From Pedobacter alluvionis (GTDB lineage: Bacteria; Bacteroidota; Bacteroidia; Sphingobacteriales; Sphingobacteriaceae): a DNA stretch of 64,000 bases. Both the position numbers and the translations under genes were made by a program. The notes beneath the pieces were generated by a model. It saw only the letters and a list, made by a program, of their open reading frames with translations. It ran no database searches and was not told the origin of the DNA. Below are positions 25,326-34,114 of the stretch, in pieces. Position 1 is the first letter of the stretch, and each line of letters opens with the position of its first letter. Location: the NCBI RefSeq assembly GCF_003664035.1, contig NZ_RCCK01000012.1:558001-622000 (forward strand). Direction: 5' to 3'.

Positions 25326-25588
25326 TTAAAAATTTGCTAAAGCACTTTCTATATTTTCGATGATATCGTTGATTAAATCATCTGGTTCAGGTAGGTTATC
25401 CAAATCAACAAGATTATCATCTTTCAGCTAAAAGATATCTAGGTTAGCTTTATCTCTTGATAATAAATCTGCACTGTTATATCTTCTCCAGCGTCCATCG
25501 GGATTCTCTTCACTCCATGTTTCAACTCTCTTTTTTCTGTTTTCAGGATTAAGGTCCACAATCAGTTTTAAGGCTAATTTTGAGTTTT
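25326..25588 (-). pseudogene. C-terminal remnant of a type I restriction methylase (HsdM) with an in-frame stop
   Basis: The minus strand encodes the C-terminal signature of HsdM: NPENRKKRVETWSEENPDGR, WRRYNSADLLSRDKANLDIF, then a TAG stop (25428-25430) where the family has Trp, then LKDDNLVDLDNLPEPDDL and IIENIESALANF before the true stop. Intact HsdM reads ...LDIFWLKD...LDNLPDPD... at this point. Only about 85 codons remain, the catalytic domain is absent, and no hsdR/hsdS is nearby. It is therefore a relic, lying directly downstream of the ParB-like gene on the same strand. It fills most of the 306-bp space that otherwise appears empty. Confidence 0.75.
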
Positions 25589-26380
25589 ATTGCAGTGAAT
25601 TCTTCTGTTATAAGCTATTTGTTCTCGCAATATGCGATCTAATCGATAGAGCTCAAGATCATTATTGATAAATGAGGTTCTTTCAGGAGAAAAGAATACT
25701 TTTAATTCATTTTTAATTCCTTTTAGAGGATTAGAGATCAGTAGTTCATATCTATGAATGAGAAATTTTATGTATTCCTTTTTAATGTACGTAATATCTT
25801 TTTGTGTATTAAGTCCAATAAAATCGTGATCTAAGTTTTCTTTATAAAATTTAGAAAGAAATCTATACTCTATAAGCTTTGGCATAAAGCGTTTTAGCCT
25901 CATTTCCCTACAAAACAAATTACGATTAAAAACATATTTACGTACAGAAACCTGCACCTGATCAACTTCCAAAAACTTTGCTAGGCAGAGTCGATGTTGC
26001 CCGCTAGTGGTAAAATAATGATCCCCATATTGCATAACAACCTTTGGGTCTTCATCCCCATGGATATGCGCTATGATTTCAGATTTGGTTTTGAAATTAT
26101 CAATCACTCTATCTAATCTTCTAAGGGAATGAATCATCTCTATCCATTTCATTCTCCATTCTTTGGACTTATAAGCAGGACAATTATAACCCCAGGCATA
26201 TTCCAATCCACAGATCTTTTTTGGAGATATGTATTCAATCATAACCTCCTTCTCCGTAAAAAATCTTGAATGTAGGATATGGCTTGGATGCGCTACATCT
26301 TCAGAAATGAATGTTTGATTTTCGTATCCGGGATGAATTGATGCCAACCAATCTTCCCTATCCTGAGGGCTGTATTTCAC
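25574..26380 (-). CDS. ParB-like nuclease-domain protein, cargo
   Basis: 268 residues, no signal peptide. The central region has a ParB/sulfiredoxin-like core: SEIIAHIHGDEDPKVVMQYG then FTTSGQHRLCLAKFLEVDQV, where GQHR corresponds to the conserved G-x-H-R of ParB NTP-binding folds. The C-terminal 100 residues are basic and helical without a recognised domain. It is leftward inside the rightward tra cluster (between the 24455 gene and traE) and is followed by the HsdM relic, so both probably arrived together. Possible roles are DNA binding or nuclease activity in a defence or maintenance module; not proven. Confidence 0.6.
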   Translation of the reverse strand: MKYSPQDREDWLASIHPGYENQTFISEDVAHPSHILHSRFFTEKEVMIEYISPKKICGLEYAWGYNCPAYKSKEWRMKWIEMIHSLRRLDRVIDNFKTKSEIIAHIHGDEDPKVVMQYGDHYFTTSGQHRLCLAKFLEVDQVQVSVRKYVFNRNLFCREMRLKRFMPKLIEYRFLSKFYKENLDHDFIGLNTQKDITYIKKEYIKFLIHRYELLISNPLKGIKNELKVFFSPERTSFINNDLELYRLDRILREQIAYNRRIHCNKTQN

Positions 26381-26589
26381 GTCTAATATTTTGGATGAAT
26401 TTAGTAAAAAAAACTATTCACTCTCAAAATTGCATCTAATTTTCAACATAAATTCTTCACCACTTAAGTCATGGAAAGCCAAGTAATTCCACTGAATGCC
26501 AATTGATTAAGACGGGTTAATGACCCCAATACATTTGTTTCCAAGCCTGCAAAAAGCAGGGAATAATTAACAATTAATCTGTTTTAATT

Positions 26590-26895
26590 ATGGAAAAACA
26601 AAGAAAAAAGCTGGTCCTCACCTCTATGGTATTACTGGCAGGTACAGGTGTATTTGCACAGGGAAATGGAGTAGGCGGCATCAATGAAGCTACCCAGATG
26701 GTCACCTCCTATTTCGATCCGGCGACCAAACTAATTTATGCCATCGGTGCCGTTGTGGGACTGATCGGAGGCGTTAAGGTTTACAACAAATTCAGCAGTG
26801 GAGACCCGGATACCAGCAAGACTGCTGCAAGTTGGTTTGGTGCCTGTATCTTTTTGATTGTCGCAGCAACAATTCTCCGTTCATTCTTCCTGTAA
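26590..26895 (+). CDS. traE: Conjugation membrane protein TraE (DUF4134, VirB2-like)
   Basis: 101 residues. A signal-like N-terminus (KKLVLTSMVLLAGTGVFAQ) is followed by two membrane helices: about 47-64 (LIYAIGAVVGLIGGVKVY) and about 82-100 (WFGACIFLIVAATILRSFF). This size and topology are those of VirB2-type pilin subunits, and the sequence fits DUF4134/TraE of CTnDOT-type elements. It starts the main channel operon. The 200 bp upstream carries a small CCTGC/GCAGG hairpin near 26548-26562 and no gene. Confidence 0.9.
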   Translation: MEKQRKKLVLTSMVLLAGTGVFAQGNGVGGINEATQMVTSYFDPATKLIYAIGAVVGLIGGVKVYNKFSSGDPDTSKTAASWFGACIFLIVAATILRSFFL

Positions 26896-26906
26896 TCCCC
26901 AGCCTT

Positions 26907-27239
26907 ATGAATACCTATAACATTAACAAAGGCATTGGGCGTACCGTGGAATTTAAAGGTTTAAAAGCACAGTACCTGTTCATTTTCACAGGTGGGCTTC
27001 TTGGAATTCTGATCCTTACGATGATCCTTTACATGGCAGGAGTTCATTCTTACATCTGCCTTTTTACCGCTGGTAGCGGAGCGTCATTGATTATCTGGCA
27101 AACCTTTTCACTCAACAAAAAATATGGTGAGCATGGGTTGATGAAGCTTGGAGCGAAAAAAAGCCATCCTAGATACATCATCTGCCGCAAGTCCATCCAC
27201 CGCTATCTGAAATCAGATCCAAAAACGTCAGCCATATGA
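26907..27239 (+). CDS. traF: Conjugation membrane protein TraF (DUF4133, VirB3-like)
   Basis: 110 residues from the ATG at 26907 (MNTYNINKGIGRTVEFKGLK); an upstream extension to 26832 overlaps traE and is not conserved. One or two membrane helices (about 24-44 and 47-64) sit after a short cytosolic N-terminus. Size, the GLKAQYLF motif and the place between traE and traG match DUF4133/TraF, the VirB3 counterpart. The stop overlaps the traG start (ATGA). Confidence 0.9.
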   Translation: MNTYNINKGIGRTVEFKGLKAQYLFIFTGGLLGILILTMILYMAGVHSYICLFTAGSGASLIIWQTFSLNKKYGEHGLMKLGAKKSHPRYIICRKSIHRYLKSDPKTSAI

Positions 27240-29734
27240 GAAATATAAGCAAAACCAGTACGCTGGAAAGCAAGTTTCCTCTACTGGCAGTTGAAGACCA
27301 TTGTATCATTTCCAAGGAAGCTGACATCACGACCTGTTTCCGGGTTCATCTTCCTGAAATTTTTACGGTAGCAGGACCTGAATATGATGCCATGCATTCT
27401 GCCTGGCACAAGGCTGTGAAAACGCTGCCCGATTTTACGGTAATCCACAAACAGGATTGGTACATCAAGGAAAATTATCAGCCTTACATCGCTAAACATG
27501 ATTTAAGCTTTCTGGCCAAATCCTACCAGCAGCATTTTAATGAGCGTCCGTTTTTAAATCATTACTGCTACGTTTTTATTACCAAGACCAGTAAGGAAAG
27601 AATGCGGATGCAAAGCAACTTTTCATCGCTATGCAAAGGGGTGTTGGTTCCAAAAGAATTAAGGGATAAAGAAGCGATCTCCAGGTTTATGGAGTCGGTG
27701 AGCCAATTTGAAAGGATTGTCAATGATTCGGGATATGTGAAACTGGAGCGGCTTAGTGAAGATGATATTATCGGAACTGATGACAAGCAAGGCTTACTGG
27801 AGCAGTACTTTACGCTTTCGAGACAGCATGGAACACCCCTTCAGGATATTGCCCTGGGCGCCGAAGAAATGAGGATCGGTAATAACAGGTTGTGTCTCCA
27901 TACCGTATCTGATACCGATGATCTTCCGGGAACAGTATCGACTGATACTCGCTATGAAAAATTATCGACGGACAGAAGTGACTGCCGTTTATCCTTTGCA
28001 GCACCGGTAGGTCTGCTTTTAAACTGTAATCACATTTACAACCAGTATTTATTTCTGGACAATAGTGATGAAAACCTTAAAAAGTTTGAAAAGTCTGCAA
28101 GGAACATGCACTCGCTTGCCCGCTATAGCCGAAGTAATCAAATCAATAAAGAGTGGATCGAACGCTATCTGAACGAAGCCCACTCCTACGGCCTTTCATC
28201 CATACGGGCGCACTTTAACGTAATGGCATGGTCAGATAATCCTAATGAGCTTAAACAGCTTAAGAATGATACAGGAAGTGCGCTGGCACTCATGGAATGC
28301 AAACCCCGCCACAACACGACTGATGTAGCAACATTATATTGGGCGGGAATTCCAGGCAACGCTGGTGATTTTCCGGCAGAAGAAAGCTTTTACACCTTCA
28401 TCGAACCTGCGCTGTGCTTTTTTACCGAGGAAACGAATTATCAGGATTCGCTTTCACCTTTCGGAATTAAGATGGCAGACCGCCTTACTGGACGCCCTAT
28501 CCATCTGGACATTTCCGATCTACCCATGAAAAAAGGGATTATCACCAACAGGAATAAATTTATCCTCGGACCGTCGGGTAGTGGTAAGTCATTTTTCACC
28601 AATCACATGGTGAGGCAGTATTACGAACAGGGCGCGCATGTGCTGCTCGTGGATACGGGTAATTCCTATCAGGGACTTTGCGAACTGATCAAAGGAAAAA
28701 CCAAAGGTGAAGACGGGGTTTACTTCACTTACACCGAGGACAATCCCATCGCCTTTAATCCTTTTTATACCGACGACGGAGTGTTCGATATAGAAAAAAG
28801 AGAAAGCATCAAAACCCTGATTTTGACTCTCTGGAAAAGAGATGATGAACCGCCCAGCCGTGCGGAAGAGGTGGCGCTTTCCAATGCTGTGAGTGGCTAT
28901 ATAGATAGGATCAAAAAAGATAATCAAAATCCTTCCTTCAACGGGTTTTATGAATATGTGAGAGGTGGATACCGTACAATCCTGGAAGAAAAGCAGGTCA
29001 GGGAAAAAGATTTTGATATCGCCAACTTCCTGAATGTGCTGGAGCCTTATTACAAAGGCGGTGAATACGACTACCTGCTGAACTCAGAAAAGCAGCTTGA
29101 CCTTTTAACCAAGCGGTTTATCGTATTTGAGATCGATGCGATCAAAGACCACAAGATCCTCTTTCCGATTGTGACCATCATCATCATGGAGGTTTTCATC
29201 AATAAAATGCGCAGGCTTAAAGGAATTAGAAAATTGATCCTGATCGAAGAGGCCTGGAAAGCAATCGCCAAGGAAGGCATGGCAGAATACATTAAGTACC
29301 TTTTCAAAACAGTAAGAAAGTTCTTTGGCGAAGCCATCGTTGTTACCCAGGAAGTTGATGACATCATTCACTCGCCTATCGTCAGAGAAAGTATCATCAA
29401 CAATTCTGACTGCAAGATCCTGCTTGACCAGCGCAAGTATATGAACAAGTTCGATGACATCCAGGCGATGCTCGGTCTTACCGACAAAGAAAAAGGTCAG
29501 GTATTGTCCATTAATATGAATAACGATTCCTCACGCTTTTATAAAGAAGTGTGGATCGGGCTCGGCGGAACGCATTCAGCAGTCTATGCGACAGAGGTTT
29601 CCCCGGAAGAATACCTCACTTATACGACTGAAGAAACTGAAAAACTCGAAGTAATGGCACTGGCTAAAGAGCTGGATGGCAATGTAGAGCTGTCGATTAA
29701 AAGGATTGCTGCGTACAAAAGTGAAAACCGATAA
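27236..29734 (+). CDS. traG: Conjugation ATPase TraG (VirB4 family)
   Basis: 832 residues, the usual size. N-terminal half is the VirB4/TraC-like domain (ESKFPLLAVEDHCIISKEAD at the start). The C-terminal half is the motor: Walker A LGPSGSGKSFFTNHMV (about 443-458), Walker B LILIEEAWKAI (about 666-676), followed by VTQEVDDIIHSPIVRESII and a C-terminal motif around LGGTHSAVYATEVSP. It energises pilus assembly and substrate movement at the inner membrane. It overlaps traF by 4 bp. Confidence 0.95.
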   Translation: MRNISKTSTLESKFPLLAVEDHCIISKEADITTCFRVHLPEIFTVAGPEYDAMHSAWHKAVKTLPDFTVIHKQDWYIKENYQPYIAKHDLSFLAKSYQQHFNERPFLNHYCYVFITKTSKERMRMQSNFSSLCKGVLVPKELRDKEAISRFMESVSQFERIVNDSGYVKLERLSEDDIIGTDDKQGLLEQYFTLSRQHGTPLQDIALGAEEMRIGNNRLCLHTVSDTDDLPGTVSTDTRYEKLSTDRSDCRLSFAAPVGLLLNCNHIYNQYLFLDNSDENLKKFEKSARNMHSLARYSRSNQINKEWIERYLNEAHSYGLSSIRAHFNVMAWSDNPNELKQLKNDTGSALALMECKPRHNTTDVATLYWAGIPGNAGDFPAEESFYTFIEPALCFFTEETNYQDSLSPFGIKMADRLTGRPIHLDISDLPMKKGIITNRNKFILGPSGSGKSFFTNHMVRQYYEQGAHVLLVDTGNSYQGLCELIKGKTKGEDGVYFTYTEDNPIAFNPFYTDDGVFDIEKRESIKTLILTLWKRDDEPPSRAEEVALSNAVSGYIDRIKKDNQNPSFNGFYEYVRGGYRTILEEKQVREKDFDIANFLNVLEPYYKGGEYDYLLNSEKQLDLLTKRFIVFEIDAIKDHKILFPIVTIIIMEVFINKMRRLKGIRKLILIEEAWKAIAKEGMAEYIKYLFKTVRKFFGEAIVVTQEVDDIIHSPIVRESIINNSDCKILLDQRKYMNKFDDIQAMLGLTDKEKGQVLSINMNNDSSRFYKEVWIGLGGTHSAVYATEVSPEEYLTYTTEETEKLEVMALAKELDGNVELSIKRIAAYKSENR

Positions 29735-29770
29735 AATTCAACTCAATCTTAACATTTAAAATTCAGAACA

Positions 29771-30394
29771 ATGAAAAAATTAATCTTGTGCTGTGGGATA
29801 CTAATCAGTATGGCCACAGCCAAAGCCCAGTTCGTGGTAACAGATCCAACCAACCTGGCTTCAGGCATCTTGAATTCTGCCAATGAAATTGTGCAGACCT
29901 CCAGTACGGTCTCTAATGTGATCAAAAACTTCAATGAAGTCAAGAAAGTTTACGACCAGGGCAAAGAATATTACGACAAGCTTAAGGCCGTCAATAACCT
30001 GGTCAAGGATGCGCGAAAGGTACAGCAGACCGTACTCATGGTGGGCAATATTTCAGAACTATACGTCGAGAATTTTGGAAAAATGATGAACGATCCGAAT
30101 TTCTCTCCGCAGGAACTCACTGCTATTGCATTCGGATATAGTAAGCTTCTTAATGAAAGCGGAGGACTGCTGTCAGAACTGAAACAAATTGTCAATAGCT
30201 CATCCCTTTCCATGAACGATAAGGAGCGAATGGAAATAATTGACCGGGTATATAAAGAAGTAAGTGAGTATCACAAACTAGTTAGATACTATACGAATAA
30301 AAATATTTCGGTCAGCTATTTAAGAGCCAAAAAGCAAAATGACGCACAACGTGTGATCAAATTGTATGGTACCGCCAATCAAAAATACTGGTAG
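29771..30394 (+). CDS. traI: Conjugation protein TraI (DUF4141, VirB5-like)
   Basis: 207 residues with a signal peptide (KKLILCCGILISMATAKAQ). The mature protein is helical: ILNSANEIVQTSSTVSNVIK, NFNEVKKVYDQGKEYYDKL, then VQQTVLMVGNISELYVENF. It matches DUF4141, found between traG and traJ in Bacteroidota elements; periplasmic, with a VirB5-like role by position. No separate traH-like gene is seen between traG and this gene, unlike CTnDOT. Confidence 0.85.
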   Translation: MKKLILCCGILISMATAKAQFVVTDPTNLASGILNSANEIVQTSSTVSNVIKNFNEVKKVYDQGKEYYDKLKAVNNLVKDARKVQQTVLMVGNISELYVENFGKMMNDPNFSPQELTAIAFGYSKLLNESGGLLSELKQIVNSSSLSMNDKERMEIIDRVYKEVSEYHKLVRYYTNKNISVSYLRAKKQNDAQRVIKLYGTANQKYW

Positions 30395-30420
30395 CATTTA
30401 ACATCACTAAAAATAGTATT

Positions 30421-31413
30421 ATGGATTTTGAAAATCTTCACGAAATATTGCGCTCGTTATATGACGAGATGCTTCCCCTATCCGCCACGATGGCGGCAGT
30501 GGCCAAAGGAGTAGCAGGACTTGGCGCCCTTTTCTATGTAGCCCTTAAAGTTTGGCAGGCACTCAGCCGAGCTGAGCCGATTGACGTGTTTCCGCTTTTG
30601 AGACCCTTCGCACTGGGCATCTGCATTATGTTTTTTCCAACCATCGTACTGGGTACCATCAATGCCGTGCTGAGTCCGGTAGTGAAAGGAACCCACGGTA
30701 TGCTCGAAACCCAGGTTCTTGACTTGAATAAGCTCCAACAGCAAAAAGACCAACTGGAACGTGAGGCGATGCTTCGCAATCCCGAACAGGCATATCTGAT
30801 CTCCGATGAAGAGTTCGATAAAAAACTCGATGAGCTGGGCTGGTCTCCTGAAGATCTGGGCACCATGGCAGGAATGTACCTGGAACGTCAGGGATACGAG
30901 CTGGAGCAGTCGATCAAAAACTGGTTCAGGGATTTGCTTGAAATCCTTTTTCAGTCGGCTGCCCTGGTGATTGATACCATCCGTACCTTCTTTCTGATCG
31001 TCCTTTCCATTTTGGGGCCTATTGCCTTTGCAATCTCGGTCTGGGATGGATTTCAATCGACCATGACCCAATGGATATCCCGCTATGTCAGTGTGTATTT
31101 GTGGCTTCCGGTCGCCGATATTTTCAGCGCCATTCTCGCCAAATTACAGACCCTGATGCTGGAAAAGGATATTGAAAGATTGTCTGATCCTGAATTCGTG
31201 CCGGATGGTTCCAATACCGTCTACATTATCTTCATGATCATCGGAATTGTGGGGTACTTCACGGTACCGACCGTGACAGGATGGATTATTCAGGCAGGCG
31301 GTGCAGGAAACTTTATGCGTAATGTCACTCAGGTCTCTCGGGGGGCAACTAATGTAGCAAGTGCCGGTGCAGGAGCTACAGTGGGAAATATTGGCGGGCA
31401 GCTTCTAAAATAA
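30421..31413 (+). CDS. traJ: Conjugation inner-membrane protein TraJ (VirB6-like)
   Basis: 330 residues with several membrane helices: about 20-45 (ATMAAVAKGVAGLGALFYVA), about 55-80, about 180-205 (FLIVLSILGPIAFAISVWDG), about 260-285 (TVYIIFMIIGIVGYFTVPTV). The central loop (90-150) is hydrophilic. The ending WIIQAGGAGNFMRNVTQV with Gly/Ala-rich tail is typical of TraJ in this family. It forms part of the inner-membrane channel. Confidence 0.9.
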   Translation: MDFENLHEILRSLYDEMLPLSATMAAVAKGVAGLGALFYVALKVWQALSRAEPIDVFPLLRPFALGICIMFFPTIVLGTINAVLSPVVKGTHGMLETQVLDLNKLQQQKDQLEREAMLRNPEQAYLISDEEFDKKLDELGWSPEDLGTMAGMYLERQGYELEQSIKNWFRDLLEILFQSAALVIDTIRTFFLIVLSILGPIAFAISVWDGFQSTMTQWISRYVSVYLWLPVADIFSAILAKLQTLMLEKDIERLSDPEFVPDGSNTVYIIFMIIGIVGYFTVPTVTGWIIQAGGAGNFMRNVTQVSRGATNVASAGAGATVGNIGGQLLK

Positions 31414-31438
31414 ATCAGGATCATTTAACAATAAAACA

Positions 31439-32062
31439 ATGGAATTTAAAACCTTAAGAAATTTGGAAAACAGTTTCAGGCAAATCAGGCTCTATGCCAT
31501 TGTATTTGCCGTCCTCTGTATCCTTGTGGTTGGCTATGCAATATGGAAAGCCTTCAGCTTTGCCGAAGAGCAAAGGCAGAAGATCTACGTTCTTGATAAT
31601 GGCAAATCACTGATGCTCGCCTTATCGCAGGATGCCGCGACGAACAGGCCTGTAGAAGCGCGCGAACACGTTCGCCGCTTCCATGAACTTTTCTTTACGC
31701 TAGCACCGGACAAAAGTGCGATTGAAAGTAACATGAAAAGGGCTTTCGACCTCGCCGATAAAAGTGCCTTTAATTATTACAAGGATTTATCGGAGAAAGG
31801 ATATTACAACCGCATCATATCAGGAAATATCCAGCAGCGTATTGAGGTGGATAGTGTGCAATGCAATTTTGAAATTTACCCCTATGGGGTCAAGACCTTT
31901 GCCAGGCAATACATTCTCCGCGCGAGTAACCTGACCGAAAGAAGTTTGGTCACTTCATGCTTTCTCGTGAACTCAGTCCGGTCGGACAGCAATCCACAAG
32001 GATTTAATATTGAAAAATTCAGTGTCATAGAAAATAAAGACCTACGGGTTAGTGAACGCTAA
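31439..32062 (+). CDS. traK: Conjugation protein TraK (VirB8-like)
   Basis: 207 residues: short cytosolic start (MEFKTLRNLENSFRQIRL), one membrane helix (about 17-36), then a periplasmic domain with the TraK features EAREHVRRFHELFFTLAPDK, NYYKDLSEKGYYNRIISGN and a C-terminal beta-rich end. VirB8-type proteins nucleate the channel between the inner membrane and the core complex. The next gene starts 10 bp downstream and is not part of the standard set. Confidence 0.9.
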   Translation: MEFKTLRNLENSFRQIRLYAIVFAVLCILVVGYAIWKAFSFAEEQRQKIYVLDNGKSLMLALSQDAATNRPVEAREHVRRFHELFFTLAPDKSAIESNMKRAFDLADKSAFNYYKDLSEKGYYNRIISGNIQQRIEVDSVQCNFEIYPYGVKTFARQYILRASNLTERSLVTSCFLVNSVRSDSNPQGFNIEKFSVIENKDLRVSER

Positions 32063-32072
32063 AAAAAGAATC

Positions 32073-32501
32073 ATGGAAAAAGCATATGACTTAGATACGT
32101 TCGCGAAAATCCTGACAGATAAAGGGTACAGCGGTTATTTCCATACACAGGCAGCCTATCCTGACAAACTGAAAGAAAGTATAGGCAGGTACCTGGAAGC
32201 GTGTCGCAATGGAACCGAAGATATGAGAAAACCTGAATTGCTGCTGAATACCTATCTGCAATACAACGGAGAATCGAAGCCCTACATTAATTGCTTCATG
32301 CTGATCAAATACCATCATGAGACATTTGAGCTTGACAGGATGGAGATTGTAAAGAAAGACCAATATGGACAATTAATGAAACAATCAGAATTAACCGGGC
32401 TATCTGTCTCTACAGTACCTACCGTTAAGGAGGCAATAGCAATGGTCAATGATGAATTGAAGCAAAAGACAGTTCCCCGAAAGAAGGGTTTTGGGCTTTA
32501 A
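32073..32501 (+). CDS. Unrecognised protein encoded between traK and traL
   Basis: 142 residues from the ATG at 32073 (MEKAYDLDTFAKILTDKGYS); a GTG at 32052 overlapping traK is possible. No signal peptide or membrane helix, so it is cytosolic. Visible features: KPYINCFMLIKYHHETFELD, then DRMEIVKKDQYGQLMKQSEL and VSTVPTVKEAIAMVNDELKQ. It ends in a basic tail (KTVPRKKGFGL). In CTnDOT traK and traL are adjacent, so this gene is an addition. Tight spacing (10 bp after traK, 19 bp before traL) shows co-expression with the channel. It could be a regulator, chaperone or transferred effector; no family is assigned. Confidence 0.7.
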   Translation: MEKAYDLDTFAKILTDKGYSGYFHTQAAYPDKLKESIGRYLEACRNGTEDMRKPELLLNTYLQYNGESKPYINCFMLIKYHHETFELDRMEIVKKDQYGQLMKQSELTGLSVSTVPTVKEAIAMVNDELKQKTVPRKKGFGL

Positions 32502-32520
32502 ACTTTATAATAAAAAAAGT

Positions 32521-32793
32521 ATGAAAAATATAAGGACAATAATCAAAAAGCGATGTGCCAATCTCAATTCAGATTGGCAAAAGCTCCCTCCCGTAAAGCA
32601 GCGAAAATGGATCATCTGTTTTTTTGCCGCGTACCTGCTGCTAACGCTAATTGTCGTGCTGACTGTCTGGTACGATGCCAAAACGGAAGCCGTAAATAAT
32701 ACTGCTGTTAGGGGGCATATCAGCAATCCCATTACAGACAGAGAGCTAAAAGATTCGCTAACTAAAAAAAATCAAGATCATGAAAGACAATGA
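32521..32793 (+). CDS. traL: Conjugation protein TraL
   Basis: 90 residues from the ATG at 32521 (MKNIRTIIKKRC). One membrane helix at about 31-50 (IICFFAAYLLLTLIVVLTVW), preceded by the conserved LPPVKQRKW and followed by a short periplasmic part with NPITDRELKDSL. Matches the small single-pass TraL that precedes traM. It overlaps traM by 14 bp. Confidence 0.82.
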   Translation: MKNIRTIIKKRCANLNSDWQKLPPVKQRKWIICFFAAYLLLTLIVVLTVWYDAKTEAVNNTAVRGHISNPITDRELKDSLTKKNQDHERQ

Positions 32794-34090
32794 TAACAAT
32801 AAGACAACGGTAAGGATTACGGAGGGTGACCCAAACAAAGTCCCTGAACCAGAAACGCACGAGAGTGATACTATAAAGAAGCTTAAAAAGCCGCTGATTT
32901 TCGTGTTGATGGGGATCGTATTTATTGGATGCATGTACCTGATCTTTGCGCCTTCATCGGATGGGAAACTTCTCGAAAAGGCAGGATTAAATGAGGCTGT
33001 TCCCCAAGCTACCGAAGCAGGAATGCAGGCTGACAAAAGTAAAGCTTACGAAGCTGATTTGCTTGAACAGAAGGAAAAGGAGAAAAAGGAATCACTGGCT
33101 GCCTTGTCCGACTATTGGAGTGCAGACAGTACTGCTTCAAGTGTAAAACCGGCATCCCCTGCTGCTGCTTTGGAGAGCAATCACAATGAGGCACTGGGAA
33201 GTTACCGCAATATTCAGCATACGCTGGGAAGTTTCTATGAAGACCGGGATGAGAGTAGCGCACTAAGAAATGAAATAAAATCTCTGAAAGCGGAACTTGC
33301 TCAAAAGGAAACACCACCTTCCAATCCTGTAGCCAATCAATTGGAACTGATGGAAAAATCGTATCAGATGGCAGCTAAATATTTTCCTACCGGTGGTAGT
33401 GCAGCGAAAATAGAGGACAAGCCTGGAGCTGCAGGCATTAGTGATTCCGGTAAAGAACAAAAGCAGAATGCATCCTTTGCTGCTTTATTTCCTGCCCGCA
33501 AGAATATTGTCTCTGCCTTGTATCGTGAACCTTCTGACAGCGCGTTTCTTTCAGGTTTAAGCCAGATGAATACACGGGATTTCTATACAGCGGGAGAAGC
33601 AACTGACAATGATCAAATCGCTAACAGTATCGCAGCCTGTATTCATGACACACAAATCATCACCAGTGACAATGCAGTGCGGATAAGGCTATTAGATAAC
33701 GTGCGGCTGTATAAAATGGTGATTCCTAAAGGTACTGTGCTGACCGCAATGGCTAAGTTTCAGCCTACACGACTTCAGCTTTTGATCCAGTCAGTGGAAT
33801 TTAAAGGATACATTATGGCGGTAGAACTGACGGTGTATGATGTAGATGGACAGCCAGGGCTGGCGATCCCGTACTCTTCAGAAAGAAGTGCGCTGACTGA
33901 TATCGCAGCTAATATGGGCAATACCGGAGGAACGAGCATTTCAATGAGTTCAACGGCAGGTCAGCAGATTAAATCAGATCTGAGCAAAAGCCTTGTACAG
34001 GGCATCTCCGGCTACTTTTCAAAAAAAGTCAGAATGCCCAAAATTACGCTGAAGGCCGGTTACAAACTATTTCTGGTTTCTAAAAAATAA
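32780..34090 (+). CDS. traM: Conjugation protein TraM (VirB10-like)
   Basis: 436 residues. Cytosolic start, membrane helix about 38-56 (PLIFVLMGIVFIGCMYLIF), a long low-complexity periplasmic stalk (about 60-230, with a coiled-coil DRDESSALRNEIKSLKAEL), and a C-terminal domain (about 285-436): ANSIAACIHDTQIITSDNAV, RLLDNVRLYKMVIPKGTVLT and a YFSKKVRMPKITLKAGYKLF ending. VirB10-type proteins span the periplasm and couple inner-membrane energy to outer-membrane opening. Confidence 0.92.
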   Translation: MKDNDNNKTTVRITEGDPNKVPEPETHESDTIKKLKKPLIFVLMGIVFIGCMYLIFAPSSDGKLLEKAGLNEAVPQATEAGMQADKSKAYEADLLEQKEKEKKESLAALSDYWSADSTASSVKPASPAAALESNHNEALGSYRNIQHTLGSFYEDRDESSALRNEIKSLKAELAQKETPPSNPVANQLELMEKSYQMAAKYFPTGGSAAKIEDKPGAAGISDSGKEQKQNASFAALFPARKNIVSALYREPSDSAFLSGLSQMNTRDFYTAGEATDNDQIANSIAACIHDTQIITSDNAVRIRLLDNVRLYKMVIPKGTVLTAMAKFQPTRLQLLIQSVEFKGYIMAVELTVYDVDGQPGLAIPYSSERSALTDIAANMGNTGGTSISMSSTAGQQIKSDLSKSLVQGISGYFSKKVRMPKITLKAGYKLFLVSKK

Positions 34091-34114
34091 TATTAACACA
34101 ATACAATTTAAGAT

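Noticed and set aside
30478..31071. A 197-codon antisense frame over traJ
   Set aside because: It is a shadow of the conserved traJ frame, with no domain or start context.
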